From a virus, in IMG/VR virus record IMGVR_UViG_3300047200_000234, positions 1-45,538 of that record: DNA of 45,538 nucleotides; one strand, given 5' to 3'. Under the pieces are notes generated by a model. It saw nothing but the letters and a program-made list of their open reading frames with translations. It did not search any database and had not been told where the DNA came from. A program made the translations under genes and the position numbers. Shown piece by piece: positions 7,503-16,855 of this stretch (positions within the stretch are counted from its first letter, which is position 1; each line of letters starts with the position of its first letter).

Positions 7503-10500
7503 ATGAGTTTGGATAATGAAGTTGCAGTAATACAACAGAAAACAATTACAGAAAAATATAATGAGTTAACACAAGAACAACGTAAACAATTATATGATTT
7601 ATTTTTTGATCCTTCAATAGAAGAAGCTTTAAGAAAAAATATTGAAAATATAATTTTTTATAAAATTCCTCCCACACCAGAAGAGTTTCTAGATCCGATA
7701 AATGGATGGGTTCCTAAAGATACTCCGGAAACTATGTACCAATTCGTCAGAGATGAATTCTGTGCTATTCTACATAAAAAAGATTTCAAACAAATCATAG
7801 TAGAGTACGGAGCTACGCGAATCGGCAAGTGTGAGGGAGAGGATACTCCCATACTTATGTATGATTTATCTGTTAAAAAAATCCAAGATATTAAAGTAGG
7901 TGATCTTTTAATGGGTGATGATTCTACTCCCAGAAAAGTACTTCATTTGTATCAAGGATATGGGGATTTATACAAAGTAACCCAGAATAAAGCAGATGAT
8001 TATATTGTTAATGAAAATCACGTTCTTACTTTACAATACACGAATAAGGGTAATAGAAAGGAAAGAAAAAATAATCCCGATAAAAATAATGGAAAAATTG
8101 TGGATATCCCTATCAAAGATTATCTTAAATTAAGTAAAACTAAAAAACATCTTTTAAAGGGAATAAAAGCTAAATTAGATTTTAAATATCAGGAAGTAAA
8201 AATTGATCCTTATTTTCTGGGCTTATGGTTGGGAGATGGGTCCCATGATACTACATCCATTACAAATATTGATAAAGAAATTATAGACTACATTTATAAT
8301 TACGCAACCACATTAAACCTCAGAGTAAGCGAAACTATAAATCCAAAAAGGACTAAATCATATCGAATATGTGGTAATAGCATAGGTAAGAAACTTACTG
8401 AAAGTAACAACTCATTATTATGGCATCTTAAAGAAACATATTCATTGATTCGCAACAAACATATCCCAATAGAGTATTTAAGAAACTCTGAGGAAATAAG
8501 ATTAAGTCTTTTGGCAGGGTTAATAGATTCAGACGGGTATATATCCACCGATCAATGTGTGATTTCAATTACCCAAAAAAGAGAAGATCTTACGAAAAAT
8601 ATTGTTTTTCTATGTAGGTCTCTGGGGTTTAGGGCAAATTATACTAAAATAAAAAAATCAATTAAATCAAGAAATTTCACGAGAGAATACTATTCGATCT
8701 GTATAACAGGGGATCTCCATAGAATTCCAAATAAATTATCCAGAAAAAAAGTAGTAAAAACTACCTCAAGGATTAACCCGCTCAGAACAGGAATTAAAGT
8801 TGATTTCTATAAAAAAGGAAACTTTTATGGATTTGAATTAAGCGGGAATCATAGGTACTTACATTCAGATTTAACAATAACCCATAACACACACATGGTT
8901 GTGCATTTAATCATGTATACTATAGTTTACTTTCATCATTTGCGTGAACCTGCTCTCTATTACGGAAAAAGCTCTTTATCCGATTTAGCTATTTATATAA
9001 TTTCTTTCAACTACGATAAAGTGCATGAGCTTTACCTAAACCCTTTATTCAAAATTATGGATAGAAGTCCTAAATTTATTATGGTTAAATTTAAGGACAT
9101 GGTGGTTAAAAAGCAGGAAGAAGTAGGAAGAGACTTTGTAGTTTACAGTAAAGCAGCTACCACCGGTGAACTTACCTTAGCATCTAATTTACAATTACAA
9201 ACAGGTAATGATGATGCTCTTGCGTTTGTAGGTGCTAACATTGTCCAAGCATATGTTTCAGAGATTTCTTTTTGGTTAGAGTATGGTGGAGCTACTGAAG
9301 AGAGAATTTATCGATTATATACTGACTTAAGAGGTCGTATCAAAGCTACAGTTGGTAGTCAATATCTTTCCTATCTATTCCTAGACTCATCTGCAAATAC
9401 GATAGATTCAATGATTGAAAAACATATGACTACAGAATTGATTGATAGACCATATGTTCATTTTTCTTGGAAGTCTAGATGGGAAGCTGTTCCTAAAGAT
9501 GCTCCTAAGTGGTTAGCCACTGGACAAACATTCAAAGTTATTACTGGAGCAGGATCTATTCCGGCTAAGATAGTTACTACTGTAAAAGATTTAGAAGGTG
9601 TACCTTCAGATTTAATAGTAGATGTTCCAATAGATTATTATGATGAGTTAAAAGATAACTTACTCAAAAATATAAAAGATATTTTAGGAAAACCTACTAT
9701 TAGGGAAAACAAGTTTATAACTGATACTACAATAATTGATAAAATGTTTAATGATAACTTTTATAATGTTGAAGGAAGTTTAGTAGCTAACTCTTCCGAT
9801 TTACCTGAGAAGTTGCTGTGGAATCAGATAAAGGATAAGCTATTTCATAATCCTTCAACTGGTGGGTATAAATTAAAAAGAGCACCGAATGAACCTAGAT
9901 TTGTAGGACTTGACTTGAGTTTTTCAGCTTCAGGTGATGCTCTTGGGATAAGTATAATTCATAAAGAATTTGACTTAGTAAAAAAAGAGACAGCTTATAT
10001 AGTCGATATCTCCTGTGTTGTTTCAACTACTGATAGAAGTATCAACTTAGAAGCTGTGGCTTATTTTATTGTAGATCTTATGCAATTAGGTGGTATGTTT
10101 ATTCATACAGTTTATACAGACACGTTTCAATCAGAAAGTACTAAACAATTCCTTGAAAGACACAATATCAACGTAATTAAACAATCAGTAGATAAAGACA
10201 TTTCTCCCTATATGCTTATACTTACTCTTTTAAGTAATGAACTCATAGTTACTGGTAGGAACATATTTTTGAAAAACAACCTTAACTGTTTAATGATAAC
10301 AAAAGATAAGGGGGGAAAAGAGAAGATAGATCATCCAAAAGGTACTGTAAATAATAAGTATAATGGAGATTATGAGAATTCTACTTGTGGTACTTTTGCT
10401 AAAGACTGCTCAGATAGTCTGGCACAAGCTATCTATGGTGCCTATTCTACGGATACAATGCCTCATACAAATTATGAATCTGAAAATAAACGTGTAAATT

Positions 10501-10565
10501 TAAGTAAGGTTCTTACGCCAAATGACATGGTGGATATCTACAAAACACTTCATAAATTTTACTAG
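7503..10565 (+). CDS. Large terminase (T4 gp17-like) with internal intein
   Basis: This is the packaging motor: an N-terminal ATPase and a C-terminal headful nuclease acting at the portal. The precursor is 1020 residues. Removing the intein (C110-N462) leaves 667, close to T4 gp17 (610). The rejoined Walker A reads GATRIGKT. The likely Walker B carboxylate is E587, in QAYVSEISF, where the usual Asp before the Glu is Ser. RNase H-like nuclease acids are D804 (GLDLSFSASGD), a later Asp in VYTDTFQS, and D968/D971 (DCSDSLAQ). The start has a late-type motif and a hairpin over its RBS. No small terminase is visible in the window. Confidence 0.93.
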   Translation: MSLDNEVAVIQQKTITEKYNELTQEQRKQLYDLFFDPSIEEALRKNIENIIFYKIPPTPEEFLDPINGWVPKDTPETMYQFVRDEFCAILHKKDFKQIIVEYGATRIGKCEGEDTPILMYDLSVKKIQDIKVGDLLMGDDSTPRKVLHLYQGYGDLYKVTQNKADDYIVNENHVLTLQYTNKGNRKERKNNPDKNNGKIVDIPIKDYLKLSKTKKHLLKGIKAKLDFKYQEVKIDPYFLGLWLGDGSHDTTSITNIDKEIIDYIYNYATTLNLRVSETINPKRTKSYRICGNSIGKKLTESNNSLLWHLKETYSLIRNKHIPIEYLRNSEEIRLSLLAGLIDSDGYISTDQCVISITQKREDLTKNIVFLCRSLGFRANYTKIKKSIKSRNFTREYYSICITGDLHRIPNKLSRKKVVKTTSRINPLRTGIKVDFYKKGNFYGFELSGNHRYLHSDLTITHNTHMVVHLIMYTIVYFHHLREPALYYGKSSLSDLAIYIISFNYDKVHELYLNPLFKIMDRSPKFIMVKFKDMVVKKQEEVGRDFVVYSKAATTGELTLASNLQLQTGNDDALAFVGANIVQAYVSEISFWLEYGGATEERIYRLYTDLRGRIKATVGSQYLSYLFLDSSANTIDSMIEKHMTTELIDRPYVHFSWKSRWEAVPKDAPKWLATGQTFKVITGAGSIPAKIVTTVKDLEGVPSDLIVDVPIDYYDELKDNLLKNIKDILGKPTIRENKFITDTTIIDKMFNDNFYNVEGSLVANSSDLPEKLLWNQIKDKLFHNPSTGGYKLKRAPNEPRFVGLDLSFSASGDALGISIIHKEFDLVKKETAYIVDISCVVSTTDRSINLEAVAYFIVDLMQLGGMFIHTVYTDTFQSESTKQFLERHNINVIKQSVDKDISPYMLILTLLSNELIVTGRNIFLKNNLNCLMITKDKGGKEKIDHPKGTVNNKYNGDYENSTCGTFAKDCSDSLAQAIYGAYSTDTMPHTNYESENKRVNLSKVLTPNDMVDIYKTLHKFY
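7830..8888 (+). mobile_element. Intein with LAGLIDADG endonuclease in TerL Walker A
   Basis: A 353-residue in-frame insertion starts at Cys (C110, CEGEDTPILMYD) and ends HN before Thr463, as a class 1 intein should. The splicing block N2-like region (VGDLLMGDD), a block B-like region ending VNENHVLTL, and the C-terminal GFELSGNHRYL and ITHN are present. Two LAGLIDADG-type motifs are visible (FLGLWLGDGS and LLAGLIDSDGY), so homing function may be intact. It splits the P-loop between Lys and Thr, so packaging needs splicing. Inteins favour this kind of catalytic site. Confidence 0.93.
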
Positions 10566-10572
10566 TTTCTTA

Positions 10573-10580
10573 ACTAATAA
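10573..10580 (+). promoter_or_regulatory. ACTAATAA late-type motif
   Basis: The motif lies 37 bases before the ATG at 10610 and just after the terminase stop codon. A bulged GTTTCTT/AAGAAC hairpin surrounds it but does not reach the RBS. Confidence 0.5.
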
Positions 10581-10609
10581 CTCAAAGAACAATCTACCAT
10601 AGGTACTTC

Positions 10610-10824
10610 ATGCAACCATATAAGAGAAAGTTTAGAGATGATACTAGTGCTATTTACATTATTTATCATACAAAAGATAAGACAGCGTTTAGTGGATTGA
10701 AAAATCGTTTGTGAAAGACCCAATTTATATATCATTTTTTGGGAAAGAACAAGAAGCTTGTGATTGTGCTTCAGAATTTAAAGTTGAGATAGATGGACAT
10801 TATATTCAAGTAAGAAAATATTAA
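10610..10824 (+). pseudogene. Frameshifted small gene with MQPYKRKF leader
   Basis: The first frame reads MQPYKRKFRDDTSAIY... and stops at 10712-10714 after 34 residues. A second frame, shifted by -1, is open from 10693 and gives WIEKSFVKDPIYISFFGKEQ and on to VRKY, stopping at 10822-10824. The two join sensibly near AAAAAT at 10700-10705, for a product of about 70 residues. It may be a real inactivating indel, a sequencing error, or less likely programmed frameshifting, since the site GAAAAAT is not a canonical slippery heptamer. The leader equals that at 1279. Confidence 0.55.
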
Positions 10825-10834
10825 GGTAATTTAA

Positions 10835-11203
10835 GTGGATACAATAATCAATTTAGCAGTTCAAGGAAATAACAATCTGTCATCTGATATTTTTACAAAT
10901 ACATTTACACCTACTGCAAAACTTGAATGGCAGGGAGTGATTTCTGGGGTTAATGGTTTTGTTTCTTTACCTGTACCGACCACTTCAATTAGTTTCCCGT
11001 CTTATTTAATTGGGTATGCTCAAGGATCTTATAAAGTCCAGTTAAATGATAATCAAACAGTTTCTGGCGTCAATACATATAAAGCTTCTGGTGTATTATA
11101 TGTTCAATTAGATCCTAATTATTCAAGATATATTACTAGTATTTCGGTAGGAACTGACTCAGTAACTGGTCTTCCAATTCAATTATCGATTTTAACGGTA
11201 TAA
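10835..11203 (+). CDS. Hypothetical beta-rich protein (122 aa), GTG start
   Basis: The start is GTG with TAAGGTAA upstream. The protein is rich in Ser, Thr, Val and Gly and probably all beta (SYKVQLNDNQTVSGVNTYK, ASGVLYVQLDPNYSRYITSI). It begins a tightly spaced run of virion-like genes leading to the fibres, so a decoration, neck or fibre-attachment protein is plausible. No family is recognised. Confidence 0.6.
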   Translation: MDTIINLAVQGNNNLSSDIFTNTFTPTAKLEWQGVISGVNGFVSLPVPTTSISFPSYLIGYAQGSYKVQLNDNQTVSGVNTYKASGVLYVQLDPNYSRYITSISVGTDSVTGLPIQLSILTV

Positions 11204-11205
11204 TC

Positions 11206-11676
11206 ATGTTATCAAATTTATCTGAAACATTGATAAACATAAAATCTTTCTGTATAACCTTATTTGCAGGTATCGTGATCGGTGTGGTTGGAACATCTAT
11301 GTTCGTATATCATTTTTCAAAACCTGTAGAGGATAATTCGAAAGAGCAAATAGTTACGAAACAAATATCGGGAGCACCTATCTCAAATTCTAATTATTCT
11401 TTTAAAGGAAGAACTATTACTTTTGATACTCATGCCGATGGTCAAGGTGAAGCTCAAACTACTATTCCAAAAGATAAAATTCCAGAAGTATATAACTGGA
11501 ATCATAAAACGAATATTATTCAAGGTGGCATATATGCTACTTATAATACGAATAAATTACAACTTATATATGAACTCAACTATTTCAAACGATGGGAGTC
11601 ATTCTCTGTAGGTGGTGGATTTATTTTCGGTAATCAACTTTTTGGAGTAGGTGTATCAGGACAATTTATGTTCTGA
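11206..11676 (+). CDS. Hypothetical single-pass membrane protein (156 aa)
   Basis: One hydrophobic helix lies at residues about 13-35 (ITLFAGIVIGVVGTSMFVYH), then a polar linker and a C-terminal half with alternating beta pattern ending GNQLFGVGVSGQFMF. The N-in topology is like an inner-membrane anchored protein such as an i-spanin, but the coiled coil of typical spanins is not evident. It lies 2 bases after the previous gene. Confidence 0.6.
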   Translation: MLSNLSETLINIKSFCITLFAGIVIGVVGTSMFVYHFSKPVEDNSKEQIVTKQISGAPISNSNYSFKGRTITFDTHADGQGEAQTTIPKDKIPEVYNWNHKTNIIQGGIYATYNTNKLQLIYELNYFKRWESFSVGGGFIFGNQLFGVGVSGQFMF

Positions 11677-11690
11677 TACTCAACAGGTAT

Positions 11691-12086
11691 ATGAAAAATA
11701 AAAGAGTTACTATTTTAGCTGCAGATATTAACGCTGGTACATTGATTACTATTGATCCATCAATGCCTTGGGATATTAAAAATTCTATAGGTGTAATAGA
11801 TCATCAAACACTGTATCCTATCTCATTGCAAATTATAAATGATTGTGGGGCTGGGGTAGAGTTTAATATTATCAATAGTATTATAGATTATGCTGATTAC
11901 CAAATAGCGGCTTCTATCCCAGCCACGGTAAATGACTTTTATGCTTTTCAAAAAGTTCCTAATGGTGGCTTGATTCATACAGATTATACCAAAATTCCTA
12001 GATGCTATAAATTTTTAATTAGAGGATATGAAGTAGGAGCTACAAAAGATTTAGCTATTGAATTTATTGGATATACTAAAGGTTAA
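11691..12086 (+). CDS. Hypothetical virion-type protein (131 aa)
   Basis: The RBS is ACAGG and the gene sits between the membrane protein and the first fibre-like gene. Sequence is mixed beta with hydrophobic strands (VTILAADINAGTLITID, YPISLQIINDCGAGVEFNI). Co-directional tight packing with fibre genes suggests a structural or fibre-attachment role. No domain is recognised. Confidence 0.55.
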   Translation: MKNKRVTILAADINAGTLITIDPSMPWDIKNSIGVIDHQTLYPISLQIINDCGAGVEFNIINSIIDYADYQIAASIPATVNDFYAFQKVPNGGLIHTDYTKIPRCYKFLIRGYEVGATKDLAIEFIGYTKG

Positions 12087-12088
12087 TA

Positions 12089-13858
12089 ATGGGTACACAA
12101 TTAGAAATTCCGGGTAAGGGTGGGGGAGGTGGTTCTGGCGTTGTTGTTGTTGGTGGTATTACCGCTCTAACAGGTGATGTTCTTGCAAGTGGCACCGGCA
12201 GTGTCTCCTCTTTAATAAATAATAAAGCGGTAAAGTTTTCTAACATTGTTGATGTACCAACCCAAACTTTTCTTGGTAGAAATTCAACAGGCTCAGGCAT
12301 TGTCGAAAATTTAACTATACCTACCGCAAAAACAATGCTTGGTGTTGATGTTCTACAAAATAGATTATCTCGTATTCGGTCTACTGGACTTATCACTGGT
12401 GGAGAATTATCAATAAATGGAAGCGATACTACAAAAATAGATATTGCTGAGGGTGCTGGACTTGTAGTAGATAATCATACAGATCCTTTAAATCCTGTTG
12501 TTACAGAAGTATCATGGTCAGCAATGATTGGAGTTACTGATCCATATATTGCAACAGACACTTCATCTTATATATCAATTAATTCTGCTGGTGCTTTACA
12601 TTGGTGGGGAGATGACGCTTATACAGATGAGGATAGACGTGACTACATTATATTAGGTTGGACAAGTCATGTTGATCACATTGAAGTAGATACTGCATAC
12701 TCTGAACCTCAATGGTGTTTAGGCATATATGAACAGTTAGAAGATTTTCTTGACAACTTTGGTTCTTTTAATATAACAGGAAATGATTTCTCTGCTTATT
12801 CTGGATTGACTATACAAAGAACAGAAGGAAAAACTTTTGACAATTCAACTAATTATGCTAATACAAAAAAATCTCCAAATATTATAATATCTGGGGCAGA
12901 AACCTCATGCCCTATATATTATTATTACAGAACTGGCATTGACACTTGGAAGAACGATTTACCTGGAGTAGCAAACATAAATCCAAATAAATATGATAAT
13001 GGTACAGGATTATCTGATGTTCCATCTGGATATTGGACTATTCAAGTTATTACCTACTATGCTCCAACAAATGCAGTTGATGTCCAGTATGGTCAATCAA
13101 TATATGGTTCTTATGCTGAAGCTCGTTCTGGGTTAGGTGATGTTGTTGATATCAATCCTTATAATTTAGCAGATACATTCCGGACATGGTTACTTGTTAG
13201 ACAAGGTGCTGCTGATTTGGCAAACCATGCTGATGCAGATTTCGTTTCTGCAGGAAGACTTGGCCTTATCACATCTGCTGTAGGTGGGGGAAGTGGTGGA
13301 GAAGTAAACACAGCTTCAAATATAGGAGCATCAGGTCAAGGATTGTTTGAAGGAAAAATTGGAGTAGATCTTCAATTTAGAAACATAGATGCAGGATCTA
13401 CAAAACTGACAGTTATTCAAAATGCAACACAACATACAGTTGAACTGGATGTGGATTCTTATCTCAAATCGATCACCCAAAATTTAAGTTCAGTAGATTC
13501 CCCAAATTTTGCTGGAATGACTTTATCCGGTATGTCTGGAATTGTTAAAGCAACAGGTGGAGTTCTTTCAGGGGGTACGGTAGATGGGAAAGAGTTATCT
13601 TTAACTACAAGAGTGATAACTACAAACGATTCAATTTCCACAGCAGATTTTTTACTAATTGTTACTGGCACATATTCTGTTTCGCTTCCTACAGCTATTG
13701 GTGCTCAAGGAAGAATGTATATGATTAAAAGTATAAGTGGAACAACAACACTGACTACAGCACTAAGCCAAACTATAGATGGAAGTACTTCATTATCTAT
13801 ACGTCAATGGGAATGCTATAATATTGTAAGTGATGGATCTAATTGGGTAATAATATAA
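12089..13858 (+). CDS. Putative tail fibre or baseplate appendage protein
   Basis: The 589-residue protein starts with a Gly-rich stretch (KGGGGGSGVVVVGG), then a phage-appendage pattern (LTGDVLASGTGSVSSLIN, FLGRNSTGSGIVENLTIPTA) common in fibre proteins. Residues about 165-400 form a compact Trp/Tyr-rich domain, and the C-terminus is again beta-repeat-like with an end resembling fibre tips (QTIDGSTSLSIRQWECYNI). The next fibre gene starts 1 base after its stop. Exact position in the virion is unknown. Confidence 0.65.
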   Translation: MGTQLEIPGKGGGGGSGVVVVGGITALTGDVLASGTGSVSSLINNKAVKFSNIVDVPTQTFLGRNSTGSGIVENLTIPTAKTMLGVDVLQNRLSRIRSTGLITGGELSINGSDTTKIDIAEGAGLVVDNHTDPLNPVVTEVSWSAMIGVTDPYIATDTSSYISINSAGALHWWGDDAYTDEDRRDYIILGWTSHVDHIEVDTAYSEPQWCLGIYEQLEDFLDNFGSFNITGNDFSAYSGLTIQRTEGKTFDNSTNYANTKKSPNIIISGAETSCPIYYYYRTGIDTWKNDLPGVANINPNKYDNGTGLSDVPSGYWTIQVITYYAPTNAVDVQYGQSIYGSYAEARSGLGDVVDINPYNLADTFRTWLLVRQGAADLANHADADFVSAGRLGLITSAVGGGSGGEVNTASNIGASGQGLFEGKIGVDLQFRNIDAGSTKLTVIQNATQHTVELDVDSYLKSITQNLSSVDSPNFAGMTLSGMSGIVKATGGVLSGGTVDGKELSLTTRVITTNDSISTADFLLIVTGTYSVSLPTAIGAQGRMYMIKSISGTTTLTTALSQTIDGSTSLSIRQWECYNIVSDGSNWVII

Positions 13859-13859
13859 A

Positions 13860-16838
13860 ATGAGTTTTAAAATAAATATAGATGGTATTGTTGCAGGAAC
13901 AGGAACAGTTTCAAAAGGAACAGTCTCTTTTTCAAATTCAAATGGAATATCTTTTGGATTAAATGGATCAACAATCACTGCTTCATATACAGTCCCCACA
14001 CAATCACAACAACCTATGTACTTTAGTGCATCGGGAACTTCAACATCTGGGAATACAATTCAATTTGGAAATAGTAATGGAGTTTCTTTCAGCTTAAGTA
14101 ATGGCAGTGTTGTAGGAAGTGTAGCTACAACATATTTAGCTTCCAATGCTTCTTCTAATTACCGACATACAAGTGCTGACACTCAACTTCAGTTTACTTC
14201 TGCGTCCAGTAATTTTTTGGGAACAGGTGCTACTCAAAGTTTTAGATTTACATCTGCTGACACTCAACTTTTATTTACATCAGTATCAAGTAATCTTATG
14301 GCTACTACCGAACGTGGTAACTATTTCTATACATCGAATAATACTTTCGCTAACTCTACTCATAGCCACGGTAACCCCACACTCGCTTTGACCAATATTA
14401 CAGGCACAACAGCAAGTGCTTCAAACGGATTCACAATTTCATTGAGTGCTGCTGCTGCTGGTGGGGGTGGAGCAGACGGATATAATATTCTAGCTGCTGG
14501 AACTCAAACTGCTGGAACTGCCACAACAGTTGTATTTGCTAACTCAAATGGAATTTCATTTGGGATGTCTAACAATTCCCAGATTACTGCGTCTTATACT
14601 GTTCCTAATGTCCCAGCACAAACCATACAGACACAAAACTCTGTTCAAGTTTTAGGAAGTTCTGGTAATATATCATTTGCTAACGGAAACAATGTTACTT
14701 TCGGAGCAAATGGTTCTACTATAACAGCATCAGCTTCATACCCTACTCAAACAGTTCAACCAATGTACTTCAGTGTTTCTAATAGTAACACAAGCTCAGG
14801 TACAATAGTATTTGGAAATTCAAATGGTGTGTCATTCAGTTTGAGTAATGGATCAATAGTGGCAACAGTTGCTACATCTTATCTTGCAAGTAACGCATCG
14901 AGTAATTATGTTCAAACCGCGAATAGTTCTGTTTTTCAATTGACAGCTAACTCTTCCAATTCGTTGGGCACTGGAGCAACACAAAGTTTTAGACATACTA
15001 GTGCAGATACACAACTCAGATTCACAAGTGTTGACACTCAGTTAATGTTTACTTCTATTTCTTCAAACTTAATGGCAACTGGTGAGCGTAACAATTATTT
15101 CTATACAAGTAACAACACATTTGCTCAGAATACACACTCACATGGAAATCCAACTCTTGCATTAACCAATCTTACTGGAACTACAGCGAGTGCTTCAAAT
15201 GGTTTTACTATATCACTTTCTGCGAATGTTGGTGGTGGAGCAGGAGACGGTGGTAATATAATAGCTGCTGTAGGATCAACAGCTAATTCTACTGGAACAA
15301 TTGTTTTTTCCAGTTCAAATGGAATTAGTTTTGGATTAAATGGAAATACAATGACAGCAAGTCATAATGGTTTAACAACGGCTATGGCTTCAAACGCTGG
15401 AAGTAATTTTGTTGGTCTAAATTCTGCAGTAACGAATATTACAGCTACGATAAATTCATCTGGTATATCGATATCCAATCCGGGTTGGATAACAACAGCA
15501 ATGCAGTCTCAGATGACAAGTAATTACATGTCAACTGCTGAACGCGGTAATTATCAATATACTTCAAATAGTACAAATAACACGTCTGTATATCTTTCAA
15601 TAGGAAATAGTACAGCATATCAAACATCTGTGTTGTCAAATACATTTGCATTGGCTTCCCATAGTCATGGAAATCCTACCCTAGCTTTAACGAATTTGAC
15701 AGGTACTACGGCTTCAGCAAGCAATGGATTTACAATATCCTTATCTGCAGGGGCTGGGGGTGGTAATACTAATTTATCTGTTTATGCGGTAGGTAATACT
15801 ACAGGCCAAAGCTCTTCTTCCACTATAGCACAATCATTGATGAGTTTCAGTGGTGCAGGAATTGCCTCTGTTGGTTATTCTGCAGGAAATGTGATTATTT
15901 CCGTTCCATCGGGGGGAGGAGCTGCCGGGTCAGGAACATTTGGTATGTCTAACCTTGGTAACACTTCAGGTACAACAGGAACTATAGCAGGATCAAATGT
16001 ACAGGTTGTCTTTGCTGGTGGTAATAATATAACACTATCACAAAGCATAAATGGATCATCAGCAACAATCACCTTTATTGGTGGCGGTGCAGGTGGTGGT
16101 TATACATTATCAGCATATGAACCTTATGGTATGGATAATACTGGAACAGCTTCTATAAGCGCAAACACAGGAACATCTGGATCATGTTCATTTTTTCCAT
16201 TCAGTGTAGATACTCCAGTTGCTTTTGATTTTATAAAAATGATTGCTTCAATGAACTTTACAACTGGTGGAACCTCAGCGTTTTCTCAGTCACGTACAAT
16301 GAGCTATGGTATTTATTCACGTTCACAAACAACAGGAAACACTCTGGCATTAGTTGGTGCAAGTTCCTTCAGTATGGCTGTATCATATAATAATTCATCA
16401 ATCTCTTTATCATATCCAGTATCATCAAACTCTGCTGGTTTAACCTATGGAAGTACAAGCAGTGCAGGTTTAAGTGTATCATCGGCATTCACTGGATTAA
16501 AACTTTTTGCATGTCCTTTCCATACTACTATGTCTGCAGGTATGTACTGGTTAGGATTATTTAATAGAGCTTCTACTGTTGGATTCAATTCAGGTATACT
16601 ATACAGTCATTATGGAAATAATGTAACTCTTACAGGTCTTGCACCGATAGGGCAATATTCCGCAAATTATACTACAGGTACAAATATGGCACTGCGTGAA
16701 GCTAAATGGCTGCCCGCGTTTGGGGTATTTACAAGTGCAGGTCAAACCAATTTACCTTCATCAGCAGCGTTTTCTGCAATGACTGGTAACCAAAGTGTAC
16801 TTCCATATCTGAGATTTGTTATTGATGATGGAAATTAA
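13860..16838 (+). CDS. Large repetitive tail fibre protein (992 aa)
   Basis: The shaft (residues about 1-640) is three related long repeats. Each carries NSNGISFG, an LASNASSNY-type segment, TERGNYxYTSN, and a final module with an H-S-H-G motif, NPTLALTN and TASASNGFTISLSA, followed by a Gly-rich hinge. HxH motifs bind iron in the T4 gp37 fibre tip, so metal binding is possible here. Residues about 755-992 are a distinct Ser/Thr/Tyr-rich domain, the probable receptor-binding tip. Overall composition (Ser, Thr, Asn, Gly) suits a trimeric fibre. Fibre assignment is firm; receptor is unknown. Confidence 0.8.
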   Translation: MSFKINIDGIVAGTGTVSKGTVSFSNSNGISFGLNGSTITASYTVPTQSQQPMYFSASGTSTSGNTIQFGNSNGVSFSLSNGSVVGSVATTYLASNASSNYRHTSADTQLQFTSASSNFLGTGATQSFRFTSADTQLLFTSVSSNLMATTERGNYFYTSNNTFANSTHSHGNPTLALTNITGTTASASNGFTISLSAAAAGGGGADGYNILAAGTQTAGTATTVVFANSNGISFGMSNNSQITASYTVPNVPAQTIQTQNSVQVLGSSGNISFANGNNVTFGANGSTITASASYPTQTVQPMYFSVSNSNTSSGTIVFGNSNGVSFSLSNGSIVATVATSYLASNASSNYVQTANSSVFQLTANSSNSLGTGATQSFRHTSADTQLRFTSVDTQLMFTSISSNLMATGERNNYFYTSNNTFAQNTHSHGNPTLALTNLTGTTASASNGFTISLSANVGGGAGDGGNIIAAVGSTANSTGTIVFSSSNGISFGLNGNTMTASHNGLTTAMASNAGSNFVGLNSAVTNITATINSSGISISNPGWITTAMQSQMTSNYMSTAERGNYQYTSNSTNNTSVYLSIGNSTAYQTSVLSNTFALASHSHGNPTLALTNLTGTTASASNGFTISLSAGAGGGNTNLSVYAVGNTTGQSSSSTIAQSLMSFSGAGIASVGYSAGNVIISVPSGGGAAGSGTFGMSNLGNTSGTTGTIAGSNVQVVFAGGNNITLSQSINGSSATITFIGGGAGGGYTLSAYEPYGMDNTGTASISANTGTSGSCSFFPFSVDTPVAFDFIKMIASMNFTTGGTSAFSQSRTMSYGIYSRSQTTGNTLALVGASSFSMAVSYNNSSISLSYPVSSNSAGLTYGSTSSAGLSVSSAFTGLKLFACPFHTTMSAGMYWLGLFNRASTVGFNSGILYSHYGNNVTLTGLAPIGQYSANYTTGTNMALREAKWLPAFGVFTSAGQTNLPSSAAFSAMTGNQSVLPYLRFVIDDGN
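14361..15749 (+). repeat. Three copies of a 30-residue HSHG module in the fibre
   Basis: Copies at 14361-14450, 15135-15224 and 15660-15749 encode the same 30 residues except Ile/Leu at position 13. At DNA level copies 2 and 3 share only 10 of 30 codons, and copies 1 and 2 only 7 of 30; the remaining differences are synonymous apart from that one site. The modules are embedded in longer, less strict repeats of about 175-260 residues. Confidence 0.88.
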
Positions 16839-16855
16839 AAAATACTGAGGTTCAT

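Noticed and set aside
10699-10705. Programmed -1 frameshift at GAAAAAT
   Set aside because: The heptamer is not canonical and no downstream stem is clear. A simple indel or sequencing error explains it better.
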